Program-made: the position numbers and the translations under genes
Part shown: piece after piece, positions 7,252 to 15,088 of the stretch
Numbering within the stretch: position 1 is the stretch's first letter
How the letters are laid out: each line of letters starts with the position of its first letter
Notes under the pieces: model-generated
The model's input: only the letters and a program-made list of their open reading frames with translations
Databases searched by the model: none
What the model was told of the DNA's origin: nothing
Origin: Clostridiales bacterium
GTDB lineage: Bacteria; Bacillota; Clostridia; Lachnospirales; Anaerotignaceae
Direction of reading: 5' to 3'
DNA: 16,157 bases
NCBI GenBank assembly: GCA_021202325.1
Contig: JAJQDF010000190.1
Span: 3,264-19,420, forward strand

Positions 7252-8625
7252 ATGGGAAACGAAAACAGCGTAATGGAAAAAAGATTTGACAGCGAACCGA
7301 TATTCAGTCTTGTTATAAGGCTTGGCATACCGGCGATGTTTGCGCAGTTTTTTAATGTATTATACACTATCGTTGACAGGATATTTGTCGGCCAAATTGC
7401 AGAAATCGGCGACACCTGCCTTGCTGCCGTAGGAATATGCGCCCCGGCGCTCACCGCCATAACGGCCTTTGTATCCCTTGTGGGCACAGGCGGCGCCGCA
7501 GTGATGAGTATGTCCATGGGACGAAAAGACAAAAAGACAGCCCAGGAGGCCGTAAATACGGCATTTATAACACTCATAGCCATAGCCGTGGCCGTAACAG
7601 CAATTCTTTTGATATTCGAAAAGCCTCTGCTCTACAAGCTCGGCTGCAGCGATGCCCTCTACCCCTATGCCACACAATATTTTAAAATATACGTACTTGG
7701 CACAATAGCCGTACTTTGCGGAAGCGGCATGAACCAGTTTATTCTCGGACAGGGACACTCTAAACAGGGCATGATTGCCATAATTATCGGTGCGGTACTG
7801 CATACGGTTCTTGCTCCCATATTTATATACGGGCTCAATTTAGGCATAGCCGGTGCGGCAATAGCAACTATAATCTCCCAATTCTGCGTAATGTTCTATG
7901 TGCTGAAATTCCTTTCGAGAAAGGATATTGAGCTGAGGATACAGCTTGGCTGGAGCGCAAAAATGTTCAAGCGCATACTGTCAATCGGCACACTGCCGTT
8001 CTTTATAATACTGTTGGATAACCTTATTGTTATACTGCTTAACACAACAATAAGAAAATATGCCGGCGATGCCTACGGCGACCAGCTTTTGAGCTGTGCT
8101 TCGGTTGTACAGAGCTTCATGGTAATTGTATTCTATCCTGCCCAAGGGGTAACCACCGGCTGCGGAACACTTTACAGCTACCACTTCGGCGCCGGAAACT
8201 ATCAAAAGGTAATGAGCGTATTCAAATATGTTTTCCTGCTCTGCGCCGCATATATGTCGGTGCTTTGCGTTGCGTCCCAGCTTATACCGGAGGTATTTGC
8301 CGGAATGTTCATAAATGAAGCGGAAACAGTTTCCCTTGCGGCAGAATGCATACAAAAATACACATTGGGAATACTTGGCGTTGCGGTACAGTATGCCATT
8401 GTTGACGGCCTGACCGCCATGGGACAGATAAAATTTGCCCTGCCGCTGTCGCTGTTCAGAAAGATTCTTTATGCGGTCTGTGTTGTAGTAATACCTATGT
8501 TTTCCGCACTTGAAAACATATTCTGGTGCGCCACAATATCTGACTTGGTCGGGGCGTGCTTCACAATAATAATATTCTCGGCCGTTGTCGCCCCTCTGCT
8601 CAAAAAGAAGATGGCCAAGGCCTGA
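7252..8625 (+). CDS. MATE-family multidrug/toxin efflux transporter
   Basis: A 457-residue inner-membrane protein with about 12 hydrophobic segments arranged as two similar halves. The N-terminus (FDSEPIFSLVIRLGIPAMFAQFFNVLYTIVDRIFVGQIAEIGDTCLAAVGI) is the typical DinF/NorM-like MATE opening, with the conserved VDRIFVG region at the end of helix 1. MATE proteins export cationic drugs, dyes or metabolites in exchange for sodium ions or protons. AGGAG lies nine bases before the ATG. The gene is divergent from two AraC regulators, suggesting inducible expression, and is followed by a strong terminator. Substrate and coupling ion cannot be read from the sequence. Confidence 0.93.
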   Translation: MGNENSVMEKRFDSEPIFSLVIRLGIPAMFAQFFNVLYTIVDRIFVGQIAEIGDTCLAAVGICAPALTAITAFVSLVGTGGAAVMSMSMGRKDKKTAQEAVNTAFITLIAIAVAVTAILLIFEKPLLYKLGCSDALYPYATQYFKIYVLGTIAVLCGSGMNQFILGQGHSKQGMIAIIIGAVLHTVLAPIFIYGLNLGIAGAAIATIISQFCVMFYVLKFLSRKDIELRIQLGWSAKMFKRILSIGTLPFFIILLDNLIVILLNTTIRKYAGDAYGDQLLSCASVVQSFMVIVFYPAQGVTTGCGTLYSYHFGAGNYQKVMSVFKYVFLLCAAYMSVLCVASQLIPEVFAGMFINEAETVSLAAECIQKYTLGILGVAVQYAIVDGLTAMGQIKFALPLSLFRKILYAVCVVVIPMFSALENIFWCATISDLVGACFTIIIFSAVVAPLLKKKMAKA

Positions 8626-8645
8626 AAGTGCATATGTAACTACAT

Positions 8646-8689
8646 TTTTACATTATAAAAGTCAATGGAAATGCGGTTTCCATTGGCTT
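8646..8689 (+). repeat. 44-bp direct repeat, copy 1
   Basis: This 44-base segment matches 9811-9854 at 42 positions in the same orientation; the differences are at 8662 (T versus C) and 8670 (A versus T). It contains the terminator hairpin described separately. The two copies bracket the methyltransferase gene. Confidence 0.9.
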
Positions 8690-8693
8690 TTTT
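8661..8693 (+). terminator. Intrinsic terminator after the MATE gene
   Basis: Arms GTCAATGGAA (8661-8670) and TTCCATTGGC (8678-8687) form a 10-bp stem with one G-T pair and a 7-base loop, followed by six T. Upstream A4 and downstream T run can extend the stem, so it may also act on the minus strand for the methyltransferase gene that ends at 8826. Confidence 0.85.
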
Positions 8694-8825
8694 AGCGCCA
8701 TTATCTTTCTGTTTTTATTCCGCAGATAAAGAATTTCACTGCAATGCAAGCAGATTTGCCTAAAATGTCCCACATAGTGCAGGAAGAATACTGTACCTAA
8801 ATTTCTATCTGATGCTCTTATCAGC

Positions 8826-9518
8826 TCAGCTATTCTCTCCCTTCCGGCAGGTAAAGCAGGCAATTGACCTAACAGTGCTGAGTTCAGCGGCCGCATACCG
8901 GCTCTCCAATCTCTTTTTCAGGCTTTCCGCAGTTTCAAATGGAGTAGTGAAGAATCCCTTTGGTACATACAGATGCTGTATAAACCAATCTGTCCGGGCA
9001 GTTTCTTTGGCAACATAAAAACAGCCGCATAGGCATCCGCCGGGCTTCAGCACCCTAAACACTTCTCGGTAAGCCGCCTCTTTGTCCGGGAAAGCATGAA
9101 AACCGTTGAGGGATAATACAATATCGAAGGAACCGTCTAGGAATGGCAGTTTGCCCACATCTCCCTGCAAAAAATGAATATTAGTCAGGCCATCTCTCTC
9201 GGACCGCCGCTGTGCCCGAGCCATCATATTTTCGGAATAATCCACACAAGTAATGCTTGCATTGGGCAGCGTTTGATAAATCGGCATAGTTAGTACGCCT
9301 GTACCTACAGGCACTTCCAGCAGTGTGCCTGAAAAATTCTCAGGGATGCCGGAGAGCGCACGTGACAGATACTCACAGTTTTCTTTCTGCCCCATTGCCC
9401 ATACAAGGCGGCACACGGCCTTTCCCGGCAAGGTTGAGCAGGTAATCATGCCGTCGTAAAATGTCGCTTCTTCACCGAGAATGCGGTATGCTGATTTTAT
9501 CTCATTATATCTGTTCAT
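8826..9518 (-). CDS. Class I SAM-dependent methyltransferase, stand-alone
   Basis: A 230-residue cytosolic protein of the UbiE/Methyltransf_11-25 type. Motif I is LLEVPVGTG at residues 66-74, the ribose-binding acidic residue is Asp93 in CVDYSENM, and the adenine-contact and post-I regions are GDVGKLPF and FDIVLSLNGFHAFPD. FRVLKPGG precedes the last strands. AGGAG lies eight bases before the ATG. Such proteins methylate small molecules or lipids; the substrate is not identifiable. It is a single-gene unit, with its own promoter and a dyad operator at 9540-9559, set between two copies of a 44-bp direct repeat. This arrangement suggests an acquired cassette. A few extra codons after the stop would be reachable by frameshift, but the length is normal. 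Confidence 0.85.
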   Translation of the reverse strand: MNRYNEIKSAYRILGEEATFYDGMITCSTLPGKAVCRLVWAMGQKENCEYLSRALSGIPENFSGTLLEVPVGTGVLTMPIYQTLPNASITCVDYSENMMARAQRRSERDGLTNIHFLQGDVGKLPFLDGSFDIVLSLNGFHAFPDKEAAYREVFRVLKPGGCLCGCFYVAKETARTDWFIQHLYVPKGFFTTPFETAESLKKRLESRYAAAELSTVRSIACFTCRKGENS

Positions 9519-9539
9519 ATTAGTTACTCCTGACCATGT

Positions 9540-9559
9540 ATTAGTAATGCCTAACTAAT
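9540..9559 (-). promoter_or_regulatory. Operator-like dyad at the methyltransferase promoter
   Basis: ATTAGT (9540-9545) and ACTAAT (9554-9559) are exact inverse complements with eight bases between, and the dyad touches the -10 box. A third ATTAGT copy with TACT lies at 9519-9528, right before the start codon. Spacing and size fit a dimeric TetR- or MarR-type repressor site; no such regulator is encoded beside it. Confidence 0.4.
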
Positions 9560-9586
9560 TCTATCAGATATATACGGAGAAAGCAA
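9558..9586 (-). promoter_or_regulatory. Candidate promoter of the stand-alone methyltransferase
   Basis: TTGCTT at 9586-9581 and TAGAAT at 9563-9558 on the minus strand are separated by 17 bases, giving a start near 9551 and a leader of about 33 bases. It is the best sigma-A-like match upstream of this gene. Confidence 0.5.
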
Positions 9587-9810
9587 TACAGAGACGAACA
9601 ATTTTGTTCTAAAGCAAAATAATTCATACGAAAATACAGACTGCGAAAGCGACCGGAAATCACTTTAATATTTTAGTTTTTTTCTGCTCACACTTGCTTA
9701 CAGCGGTTTTCTTTCATTAATAAGTAAAATCTATTGTATATACGGCATAAATTGAAAAGCTCCATATTTTTTCTTAATAAGGCTTCAAAAGCGGAATATT
9801 TTAACCATAA
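9587..9810. other. AT-rich intergenic stretch without a recognisable gene
   Basis: No frame here has a plausible start, binding site and length. The only structure noted is a 6-bp inverted repeat ATTTTG/CAAAAT at 9601-9606 and 9615-9620, plus T-rich runs. It separates the methyltransferase promoter from the second 44-bp repeat and could be leftover flank of an acquired segment; nothing in it proves that. Confidence 0.5.
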
Positions 9811-9854
9811 TTTTACATTATAAAAGCCAATGGATATGCGGTTTCCATTGGCTT
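9811..9854 (+). repeat. 44-bp direct repeat, copy 2
   Basis: Same orientation as 8646-8689 and identical at 42 of 44 bases. The distance between the copies is 1165 bases, start to start, and only the methyltransferase gene lies between them. Confidence 0.9.
9822..9852 (-). terminator. Intrinsic terminator of the ABC transporter operon
   Basis: Arms GCCAATGGA (9826-9834) and TCCATTGGC (9844-9852) form a perfect 9-bp stem. Read on the minus strand the hairpin is followed by TTTTAT, and it sits 45 bases after the stop of the last ATPase gene. The hairpin is copy 2 of the direct repeat; the U tract is shorter than in copy 1. Confidence 0.7.
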
Positions 9855-9896
9855 CGTTGGTATATGCAGATTTATATTAACCTTATCCTTATGCTC

Positions 9897-10670
9897 TCAT
9901 CTTTTACTCTTCCTGGTCAGCGGAAGCACCGACTCTATGAGATTCTTTGTCGGCTCGCTGTCGGGGTTGGTAAGTATCTTTTGTGTATCGCCTATTTCAG
10001 CTATCTTTCCTTCGCTCATGACGGCTATCCTATCACAGAGTGCCGCCGATAAAGGTATATCATGGGTAATGAAAAGCATAGCCATATTTGTCTCCCTTTT
10101 CATTTTTTTCAGCAGCTCCACAATCTGCGCCTGAACAAGGACATCCAATGCGCTGGTGGCCTCATCGCATATGAGAAGCTTGGGCGAGCATATGAGTGCC
10201 CGGGCAATGGCCGCCCTTTGGCATTCGCCGCCGCTGAGTGACGATGTTTTCTGGCCGGCATAGGTTCTCTTAAGGCCTACATAGTCCAGCAGCTCGTAGG
10301 CCTTATCCTTTAGCTCGGCCTTATCATATATTTTGTAAGCCGCCGCACCCTGCATAACTCCTTCCAGCAGTGTGTCCCTTGGATCAAATGAATCCTGGGG
10401 ATTTTGGAATATCATCTGCATTCCCTGACCTGCCGGCTTCAGATACAGGCCAGTGTTTATCTCTTTTCCGTCAAATATAATTGAGCCGCTGTCCTCCTTA
10501 AGAAGCCTTGCGATAATGGCTGCCGTAGTGCTTTTTCCGCAGCCGCTCTCCCCAACAAGTCCAAGACATTCGCCCTCCTCAATGGTGAAGCTGACATTAT
10601 CCACGGCTTTGAACAGCTTTCTGTCTTTTCTAAAGCTTTTGCTTATATTATTTATTTCAAGAAGCGCCAT
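9897..10670 (-). CDS. ABC transporter ATP-binding protein, OppF/NikE type
   Basis: A 257-residue cytosolic nucleotide-binding subunit. Walker A is GESGCGKST at residues 40-48, the ABC signature is LSGGECQRA, Walker B is LLICDEATSALD with the catalytic Glu, and the switch His is in FITHD. Its length and the lack of the C-terminal Cys-rich oligopeptide domain fit the short OppF/DppF/NikE partner. Its start ATG overlaps the stop of the preceding ATPase gene by one base (TAATG), with GGGAGG nine bases upstream, so the two are translationally coupled and should form the heterodimer that drives import. It is the last gene of the operon and a hairpin terminator follows. Confidence 0.93.
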   Translation of the reverse strand: MALLEINNISKSFRKDRKLFKAVDNVSFTIEEGECLGLVGESGCGKSTTAAIIARLLKEDSGSIIFDGKEINTGLYLKPAGQGMQMIFQNPQDSFDPRDTLLEGVMQGAAAYKIYDKAELKDKAYELLDYVGLKRTYAGQKTSSLSGGECQRAAIARALICSPKLLICDEATSALDVLVQAQIVELLKKMKRETNMAMLFITHDIPLSAALCDRIAVMSEGKIAEIGDTQKILTNPDSEPTKNLIESVLPLTRKSKR

Positions 10671-11629
10671 TATAAAGCACCTCCCTTTTCCGCCGCATAG
10701 GGGCAGGCCGTTCTGTGGGATGGCGAAACATATATATCCTGCGGCTCGTCTGTCAGGCAGTTATCACTCATAATAGGGCACCTTTCGGCAAAGGGACAGC
10801 CCTTCATATTCTTTGTAAACAACGGCGGCATACCGTCCAGTCCGCCGGAAATATTTCCGGACATATCGGGGACGGCCTCCATAAGCGCCTGTGTATATGG
10901 GTGCCTTGGGTTTTCCAGTATATCCTCCGCTTCGCCAAGCTCAACGATTCTTCCGCCGTACATAACGGCTATTTTATCTGAAATCTGCGTAATAACGCCC
11001 ATGTTGTGGGAAATCACCACAAGGGATATGCCGAATTTATCCCTCAGAAGCTTCATAAGCTTCACAACCTCCAGCTGTGCCTTCACATCCAGGGCGCTGG
11101 TAGGCTCATCCCCCAGCATAAGCTTCGGCGAATTTATCATCGCCGCCGCAATAGATACCCTCTGGCACATGCCGCCGCTCAGCTCAAAGGGATAGGATTT
11201 AAGTATGCGTTCGGGATCGGTCAGCAGCAATTTTTCCATAAGCTCCGCCGCCTCTTTATCTGATTCCCTGCGGCTTATCTTCCGTCCGTGAACCCTTATG
11301 GTTTCATAGAACAGCGACGATATTGTTTTTGTGGGATCCATCGCCAAAAGAGCGTTCTGAGGTATCATTGAGATTTCGTTTCCCCTTATTTCTCTGAGCC
11401 TGTTCTCACTCATGCCGGTCAGCTCGCTGTCCTCGAATTTTATGCTTCCCTCTATAACTGTGTTTTTGCCAACAAGCATCATAGCCGAGCGTATAAGCGT
11501 AGTTTTTCCGCAGCCGCTCTCGCCGACGATTCCCAATATCTCGCCCTTTTCCACGGTCAGGTTGATGTTTTTGAGTATGGGCACATCGTCATAGGAAACC
11601 TTTAAATTCTCAATTTTCAGAACGCTCAT
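10670..11629 (-). CDS. ABC transporter ATP-binding protein, OppD/NikD type
   Basis: A 319-residue nucleotide-binding subunit. Walker A is GESGCGKTT at 36-44, the signature LSGGMCQRV starts at residue 150, Walker B is LMLGDEPTSALD, and the switch His is in VISHN. The C-terminus carries the oligo_HPY extension with the Cys pattern CPFAERCP, a later C in DNC, and ACPY near the end; in OppD/DppD relatives such Cys residues can hold an Fe-S cluster. It starts five bases after the binding-protein stop, with AGAGG upstream. It pairs with the short ATPase next to it. Confidence 0.93.
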   Translation of the reverse strand: MSVLKIENLKVSYDDVPILKNINLTVEKGEILGIVGESGCGKTTLIRSAMMLVGKNTVIEGSIKFEDSELTGMSENRLREIRGNEISMIPQNALLAMDPTKTISSLFYETIRVHGRKISRRESDKEAAELMEKLLLTDPERILKSYPFELSGGMCQRVSIAAAMINSPKLMLGDEPTSALDVKAQLEVVKLMKLLRDKFGISLVVISHNMGVITQISDKIAVMYGGRIVELGEAEDILENPRHPYTQALMEAVPDMSGNISGGLDGMPPLFTKNMKGCPFAERCPIMSDNCLTDEPQDIYVSPSHRTACPYAAEKGGAL

Positions 11630-11634
11630 GTTTA

Positions 11635-13200
11635 TCAGTCCTCTAAATATACGTTAGCATCAAGAAGATAATACTCCGAAGGATTAGTGTGCAGTCCTTT
11701 GACATTTGAACCCATTACATAATAATAATTCGAATGTCCCACAACTATATATCCTGCATCCTCGGTTATCTTTGACTGTATTTCCTTGGCCAGCTCAACT
11801 CTTCTTTCGCTGTCAAACTCAACTTCCAGTTCCTCTATAAGCGCATCAACCTCAGAGTTGGAATATCCGCCGTAGTTTGAGCTTCCGCCGGTCTTGAAGG
11901 CTATGTCGGCAAAATACTGGGGATCGCCGGTGGGAACCATAGTGAAGCTAATCATCATAAGGTCAAAATCGCCGGTTTTCTGCTGTTCGCTGACAGACTC
12001 GTAAACCTCTACGGAAATGTCAATGCCAATCTTTTTGGCCGATGAAGCTATTTCATTGCAGAAGCTTGCAAGCTCGGCCTTTGTGCTGTATGTCAAAAGT
12101 CTCAAAGAAATGTTTTCTCCGTTTATTTCTCTTATTCCGTCGCCGTCTGTGTCAACAATTCCGGCTTCGTCAAGCAGGGCATTTGCTCCGTCTATGTCGT
12201 ATTCATAGCCGTCTGTTCCGCCAAATGCCATGAAATCGGGATAAAGCTCAGCTGCAGGTGTAGATGCTCCTTTATTTATTATCTCCGCATAGCTTTCCTT
12301 GTCAATAGCCATGCTTATTGCCTGTCTTACGGCCTTTTCCTGAAGTGCTTCGTTAGAGTAGTTAATGAATATTACCTGTCCCCTTGAACCGGCAACTCCG
12401 TCCACGTTGTAAAGGCTTTCATCCTCGAAAAGCTCCAGGCTTGTGGAAGGCATACTTACGGAAATATCGCTCTCGCCGTTCTGCTGTGCCATTGCCAATG
12501 TGCTTGTGTCGCCGATAATGTTAATAATTGCTCCGTCAAGCTTGGGTTCGCCTCCCCAATAGGAAGCGTACTTTGTTACCTCTGCCCTTGTGCCAACCTC
12601 ATAGCTTACGGCCATGAAAGGACCTGTGCCTATGGGCTGAGTTGTCGGATCCTCCTCTGCGGTAACATCGATTATACCTGTCAGCGGCTCGCAAAGGCCG
12701 TTCATAAACGCAGGAACAGGCTTTGTTGTTGTAACAGTAAGCGTCTGTCCGTCGGCCTCCATGCTGTCGATATAGAGAGTTTCATTGAAGCGGGCATTTA
12801 TACCTGCTGTTCTCTCCCAGCAAAGCTTAACGCTTTCAGCTGTCATTTTGTTTCCATTCTGGAATGTAACGTCATCTCTAAGTGTTATCACCCATGTATA
12901 TTCGTCCTGCATTTCGCAGCTTTCTGCCAGCAAAGGCTGGGGCTCAAGGTTGTCATCCAGCTTATACAGTGTTTCGGTAATACCCCATCTGGATGTGTAC
13001 CAGCTGCCCCAGCTCTGAGCAAGGTCAAGGCTTGTGGGGTACTGGGTATCGGCAACAACTATGATATTGGAGCCTGTTTCCTCAGCTTCTGTTTCTGTCT
13101 CAGTTTCTGTCTCGGTGGAAGTATCAGATGATGAACATCCGGATACAACACCGGCACATAATAATGCAGCAATAATTATTGAAAGTAACTTTTTTTTCAT
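11635..13200 (-). CDS. ABC transporter solute-binding lipoprotein, family 5 (peptide/nickel/opine type)
   Basis: A 521-residue lipoprotein. ATG 13200 is chosen rather than the in-frame 13245 because AGGAGG (13212-13207) lies six bases upstream and the product then begins with a signal peptide ending V-S-G-C. A short Thr/Glu linker of repeated TE units follows, then the family 5 binding fold (TLDLAQSWGSWYTSRWGITETLY at the start, TQPIGTGPF in the middle, DTDGDGIREINGE further on). The family includes DppA, OppA, NikA and the metallophore binder CntA. I see no residues that decide between peptide, nickel-chelate or opine. It is placed after both permeases, with a 111-base gap carrying a large inverted repeat, an arrangement often used to raise binding-protein expression. 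Confidence 0.9.
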   Translation of the reverse strand: MKKKLLSIIIAALLCAGVVSGCSSSDTSTETETETETEAEETGSNIIVVADTQYPTSLDLAQSWGSWYTSRWGITETLYKLDDNLEPQPLLAESCEMQDEYTWVITLRDDVTFQNGNKMTAESVKLCWERTAGINARFNETLYIDSMEADGQTLTVTTTKPVPAFMNGLCEPLTGIIDVTAEEDPTTQPIGTGPFMAVSYEVGTRAEVTKYASYWGGEPKLDGAIINIIGDTSTLAMAQQNGESDISVSMPSTSLELFEDESLYNVDGVAGSRGQVIFINYSNEALQEKAVRQAISMAIDKESYAEIINKGASTPAAELYPDFMAFGGTDGYEYDIDGANALLDEAGIVDTDGDGIREINGENISLRLLTYSTKAELASFCNEIASSAKKIGIDISVEVYESVSEQQKTGDFDLMMISFTMVPTGDPQYFADIAFKTGGSSNYGGYSNSEVDALIEELEVEFDSERRVELAKEIQSKITEDAGYIVVGHSNYYYVMGSNVKGLHTNPSEYYLLDANVYLED

Positions 13201-13230
13201 TTTTATCCTCCTCATATAATATTTTAATAT

Positions 13231-13268
13231 ATTTTCATTAGGCAATAATGCAGTACCCTAATGAAAAT
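13231..13268. promoter_or_regulatory. 12-bp perfect inverted repeat between permease and binding-protein genes
   Basis: ATTTTCATTAGG (13231-13242) and CCTAATGAAAAT (13257-13268) are exact inverse complements separated by 14 bases. No T run follows on either strand, so it is not a normal terminator. It may be an mRNA hairpin that protects or processes the transcript at the permease/binding-protein junction, or a long-spaced operator for a dimeric regulator. The reading as RNA hairpin is supported by its place inside a co-directional operon. Confidence 0.65.
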
Positions 13269-13311
13269 CAAATATGTTATGTATTGCTTTATAAATGTTT
13301 ACAGTCAGCTT

Positions 13312-14115
13312 TTACCCGCTGATTTTATCTCTAAGTTTCTCCCCGAACAAATTAAATATTGCCGCCGTTATGAATATTGCCGCCGCCGGAATAAACACAA
13401 GCCTTACGTCCGTCTGTATATATCCCTTTCCGGCGTTTATCATTGCTCCCCATTCGGGTATGCTCTCGCCGACGCCCACTCCCAAATATGACAGTGCGGC
13501 AATCTCCATTATTATGGAGGCTATGCCCAGTGAGGCGTTGACGATAAGGGGCTGAATTATGTTCGGTATTATTCTTCTTACTATTATTCTTATATGCGAT
13601 TCGCCGCAGACTCTGGCGGCCCTTATGTAGTTATGCTGTTTTGCCGTAAATGTAAAGCTTCTGGCCAGTCTGGCGTACTCAACCCATTCGACTAAGCACA
13701 GCGCAATTATGAGATTTCTTATTCCCAGTCCCATCATGCCGGCAACGGCTATGGCAAGTATTATCTTCGGGAAAGCCTGCATAATTGTAATAAGCTTTGT
13801 GAGAACCACGTCCACCGCTCCGCCGAAATAGCCGGAAACAACACCTATGAGCGTTCCGAGAGAAAACACAATAAGCGTAATGGCAAGACCTGCAAATATG
13901 GATGTTCTCGCTCCGTATATTATTCTGGAAAGCATACATCTGCCCAAATGGTCGGTGCCCAGCGGATACTCAGCACATGGACCAACCTGTGCCATCATTA
14001 TGTTTGTTTCATTGGGATCATTGGGCGCAATAATAGGCGCCAGCACCGCAATTATAAGAAGCGCCAGCACAAATGCCGTTATTATTTTAAAGCCGAGGTT
14101 ATTATTCTTTTTCAT
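13312..14115 (-). CDS. ABC transporter permease, DppC/NikC type
   Basis: A 267-residue membrane subunit with about six hydrophobic segments. ATG 14115 is chosen over 14133: GGAGG (14127-14123) falls inside the longer version and lies seven bases before 14115. N-terminal features of the OppC family are visible (APIIAPNDPNETNIMM, then YPLGTDHLGRCMLSRIIYGARTS), and the EAA loop that docks on the ATPase is IRAARVCGESHIRIIVRRIIPNI. It starts four bases after the other permease gene stops, so the two are coupled and form the heterodimeric channel. A 111-base gap separates it from the binding-protein gene downstream. Confidence 0.93.
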   Translation of the reverse strand: MKKNNNLGFKIITAFVLALLIIAVLAPIIAPNDPNETNIMMAQVGPCAEYPLGTDHLGRCMLSRIIYGARTSIFAGLAITLIVFSLGTLIGVVSGYFGGAVDVVLTKLITIMQAFPKIILAIAVAGMMGLGIRNLIIALCLVEWVEYARLARSFTFTAKQHNYIRAARVCGESHIRIIVRRIIPNIIQPLIVNASLGIASIIMEIAALSYLGVGVGESIPEWGAMINAGKGYIQTDVRLVFIPAAAIFITAAIFNLFGEKLRDKISG

Positions 14116-14119
14116 CTCA

Positions 14120-15088
14120 TTACCTCCGCTCATATTTAATTCTAGGATCTATTATGGCCGAAAGTATATCCACAGCGAGATTTACAATCAGATAAACCAA
14201 GGCGCACCAAAGCACAAAGCCCTGTATAAGGTTATAATCCATCCTTGATACGGCACTCACGGCAAGGCTTCCGATTCCGTTTACCGAGAATATTCCCTCG
14301 ATTATTGCCGAGCCGCCCAAAAATACGCCCACATATATGCTTATGCAGGTCAGTATCGGTGCGGCGCTGTTTTTAAGCACATGGCTGAAAAGTATCCTTT
14401 TGTAGCCAACGCCTCTGGCAATTGCGCCCTCAACATAGGGCTGTTCCAGCTGTTCAAGGACAATGGCTCTCACCTGTCTTACCATTTTTGAGGCGCACTG
14501 TATAACGAGGACCGCTATGGGAAGCACCAGTCCCCTCATTCCGTCCGCTGCTATTACCGTGAACCATTTCAGCTTTATGCAGAAAAACCACAAAAATAAT
14601 ATGGACAGCACAAAAGACGGCATAGAAATTCCAAAGAATGAAAATATTCTGAGTACATTATCCAAAAGCCTGTCCTTGTACACGGCACAGAGTATTCCCA
14701 AAGGTATGGATACCGCCGCCGTTATGGCAAGGGATATGAATGTCATCTTGGCAGTCGGCGCCATACGCTCGATAAGCTCTGTAGTTACTGCCCTTCTTGT
14801 GGTATAGGAAGTGCCCAGGTCGCCATGGATGGCGCTATTTATCCAATTGCCGTACTGAACAATGAATGGCTTATCCAGTCCCATTATTTTTTCCTGTTCC
14901 CGTATTGCTTCTTCGGAAATCATTCCGACATTACCGTCAATTCCCGCCAGCCAAATTTCAGCCGGATTTTTGGGCGAAATATACATAATTGAAAATGTTA
15001 TGAACGTAATTCCGACAAGAACCACCGCAATCTGAGCAATATGTGAAAATATTTTTCTTAAGGCAGTTTCGGTACGTCCCATTATCAA
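14120..15088 (-). CDS. ABC transporter permease, DppB/NikB type
   Basis: A 322-residue membrane subunit. The typical DppB layout is present: a first helix, a long extracytoplasmic loop (ISPKNPAEIW, GLDKPFIVQYGNWINSAIHGDLGTSYTTRRAV) and the permease core with the EAA loop EGAIARGVGYKRILFSHVL. The start is uncertain. A TTG at 15088 lies five bases after AGGAGG (15099-15094) and overlaps the methyltransferase stop in TTGA; an ATG at 15082 lies eleven bases after it. Either way it is tightly coupled to the methyltransferase gene upstream and the NikC-like gene downstream. Confidence 0.92.
   Translation of the reverse strand: MIMGRTETALRKIFSHIAQIAVVLVGITFITFSIMYISPKNPAEIWLAGIDGNVGMISEEAIREQEKIMGLDKPFIVQYGNWINSAIHGDLGTSYTTRRAVTTELIERMAPTAKMTFISLAITAAVSIPLGILCAVYKDRLLDNVLRIFSFFGISMPSFVLSILFLWFFCIKLKWFTVIAADGMRGLVLPIAVLVIQCASKMVRQVRAIVLEQLEQPYVEGAIARGVGYKRILFSHVLKNSAAPILTCISIYVGVFLGGSAIIEGIFSVNGIGSLAVSAVSRMDYNLIQGFVLWCALVYLIVNLAVDILSAIIDPRIKYERR

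Noticed and set aside
8648..8896. 82-codon minus-strand frame at the end of the methyltransferase gene
   Set aside because: It runs through the terminator hairpin and the methyltransferase end in another frame, with no binding site or recognisable content.
9587..9810. Remnant of an integrative element or insertion sequence
   Set aside because: No transposase or integrase fragment, no terminal inverted repeats and no target duplication other than the terminator-like 44-mers.
13231..13268. Assignment of the 12-bp dyad as a NikR operator
   Set aside because: Arm sequence does not match the NikR consensus I know and no NikR gene is in the window; only the long spacing is similar.
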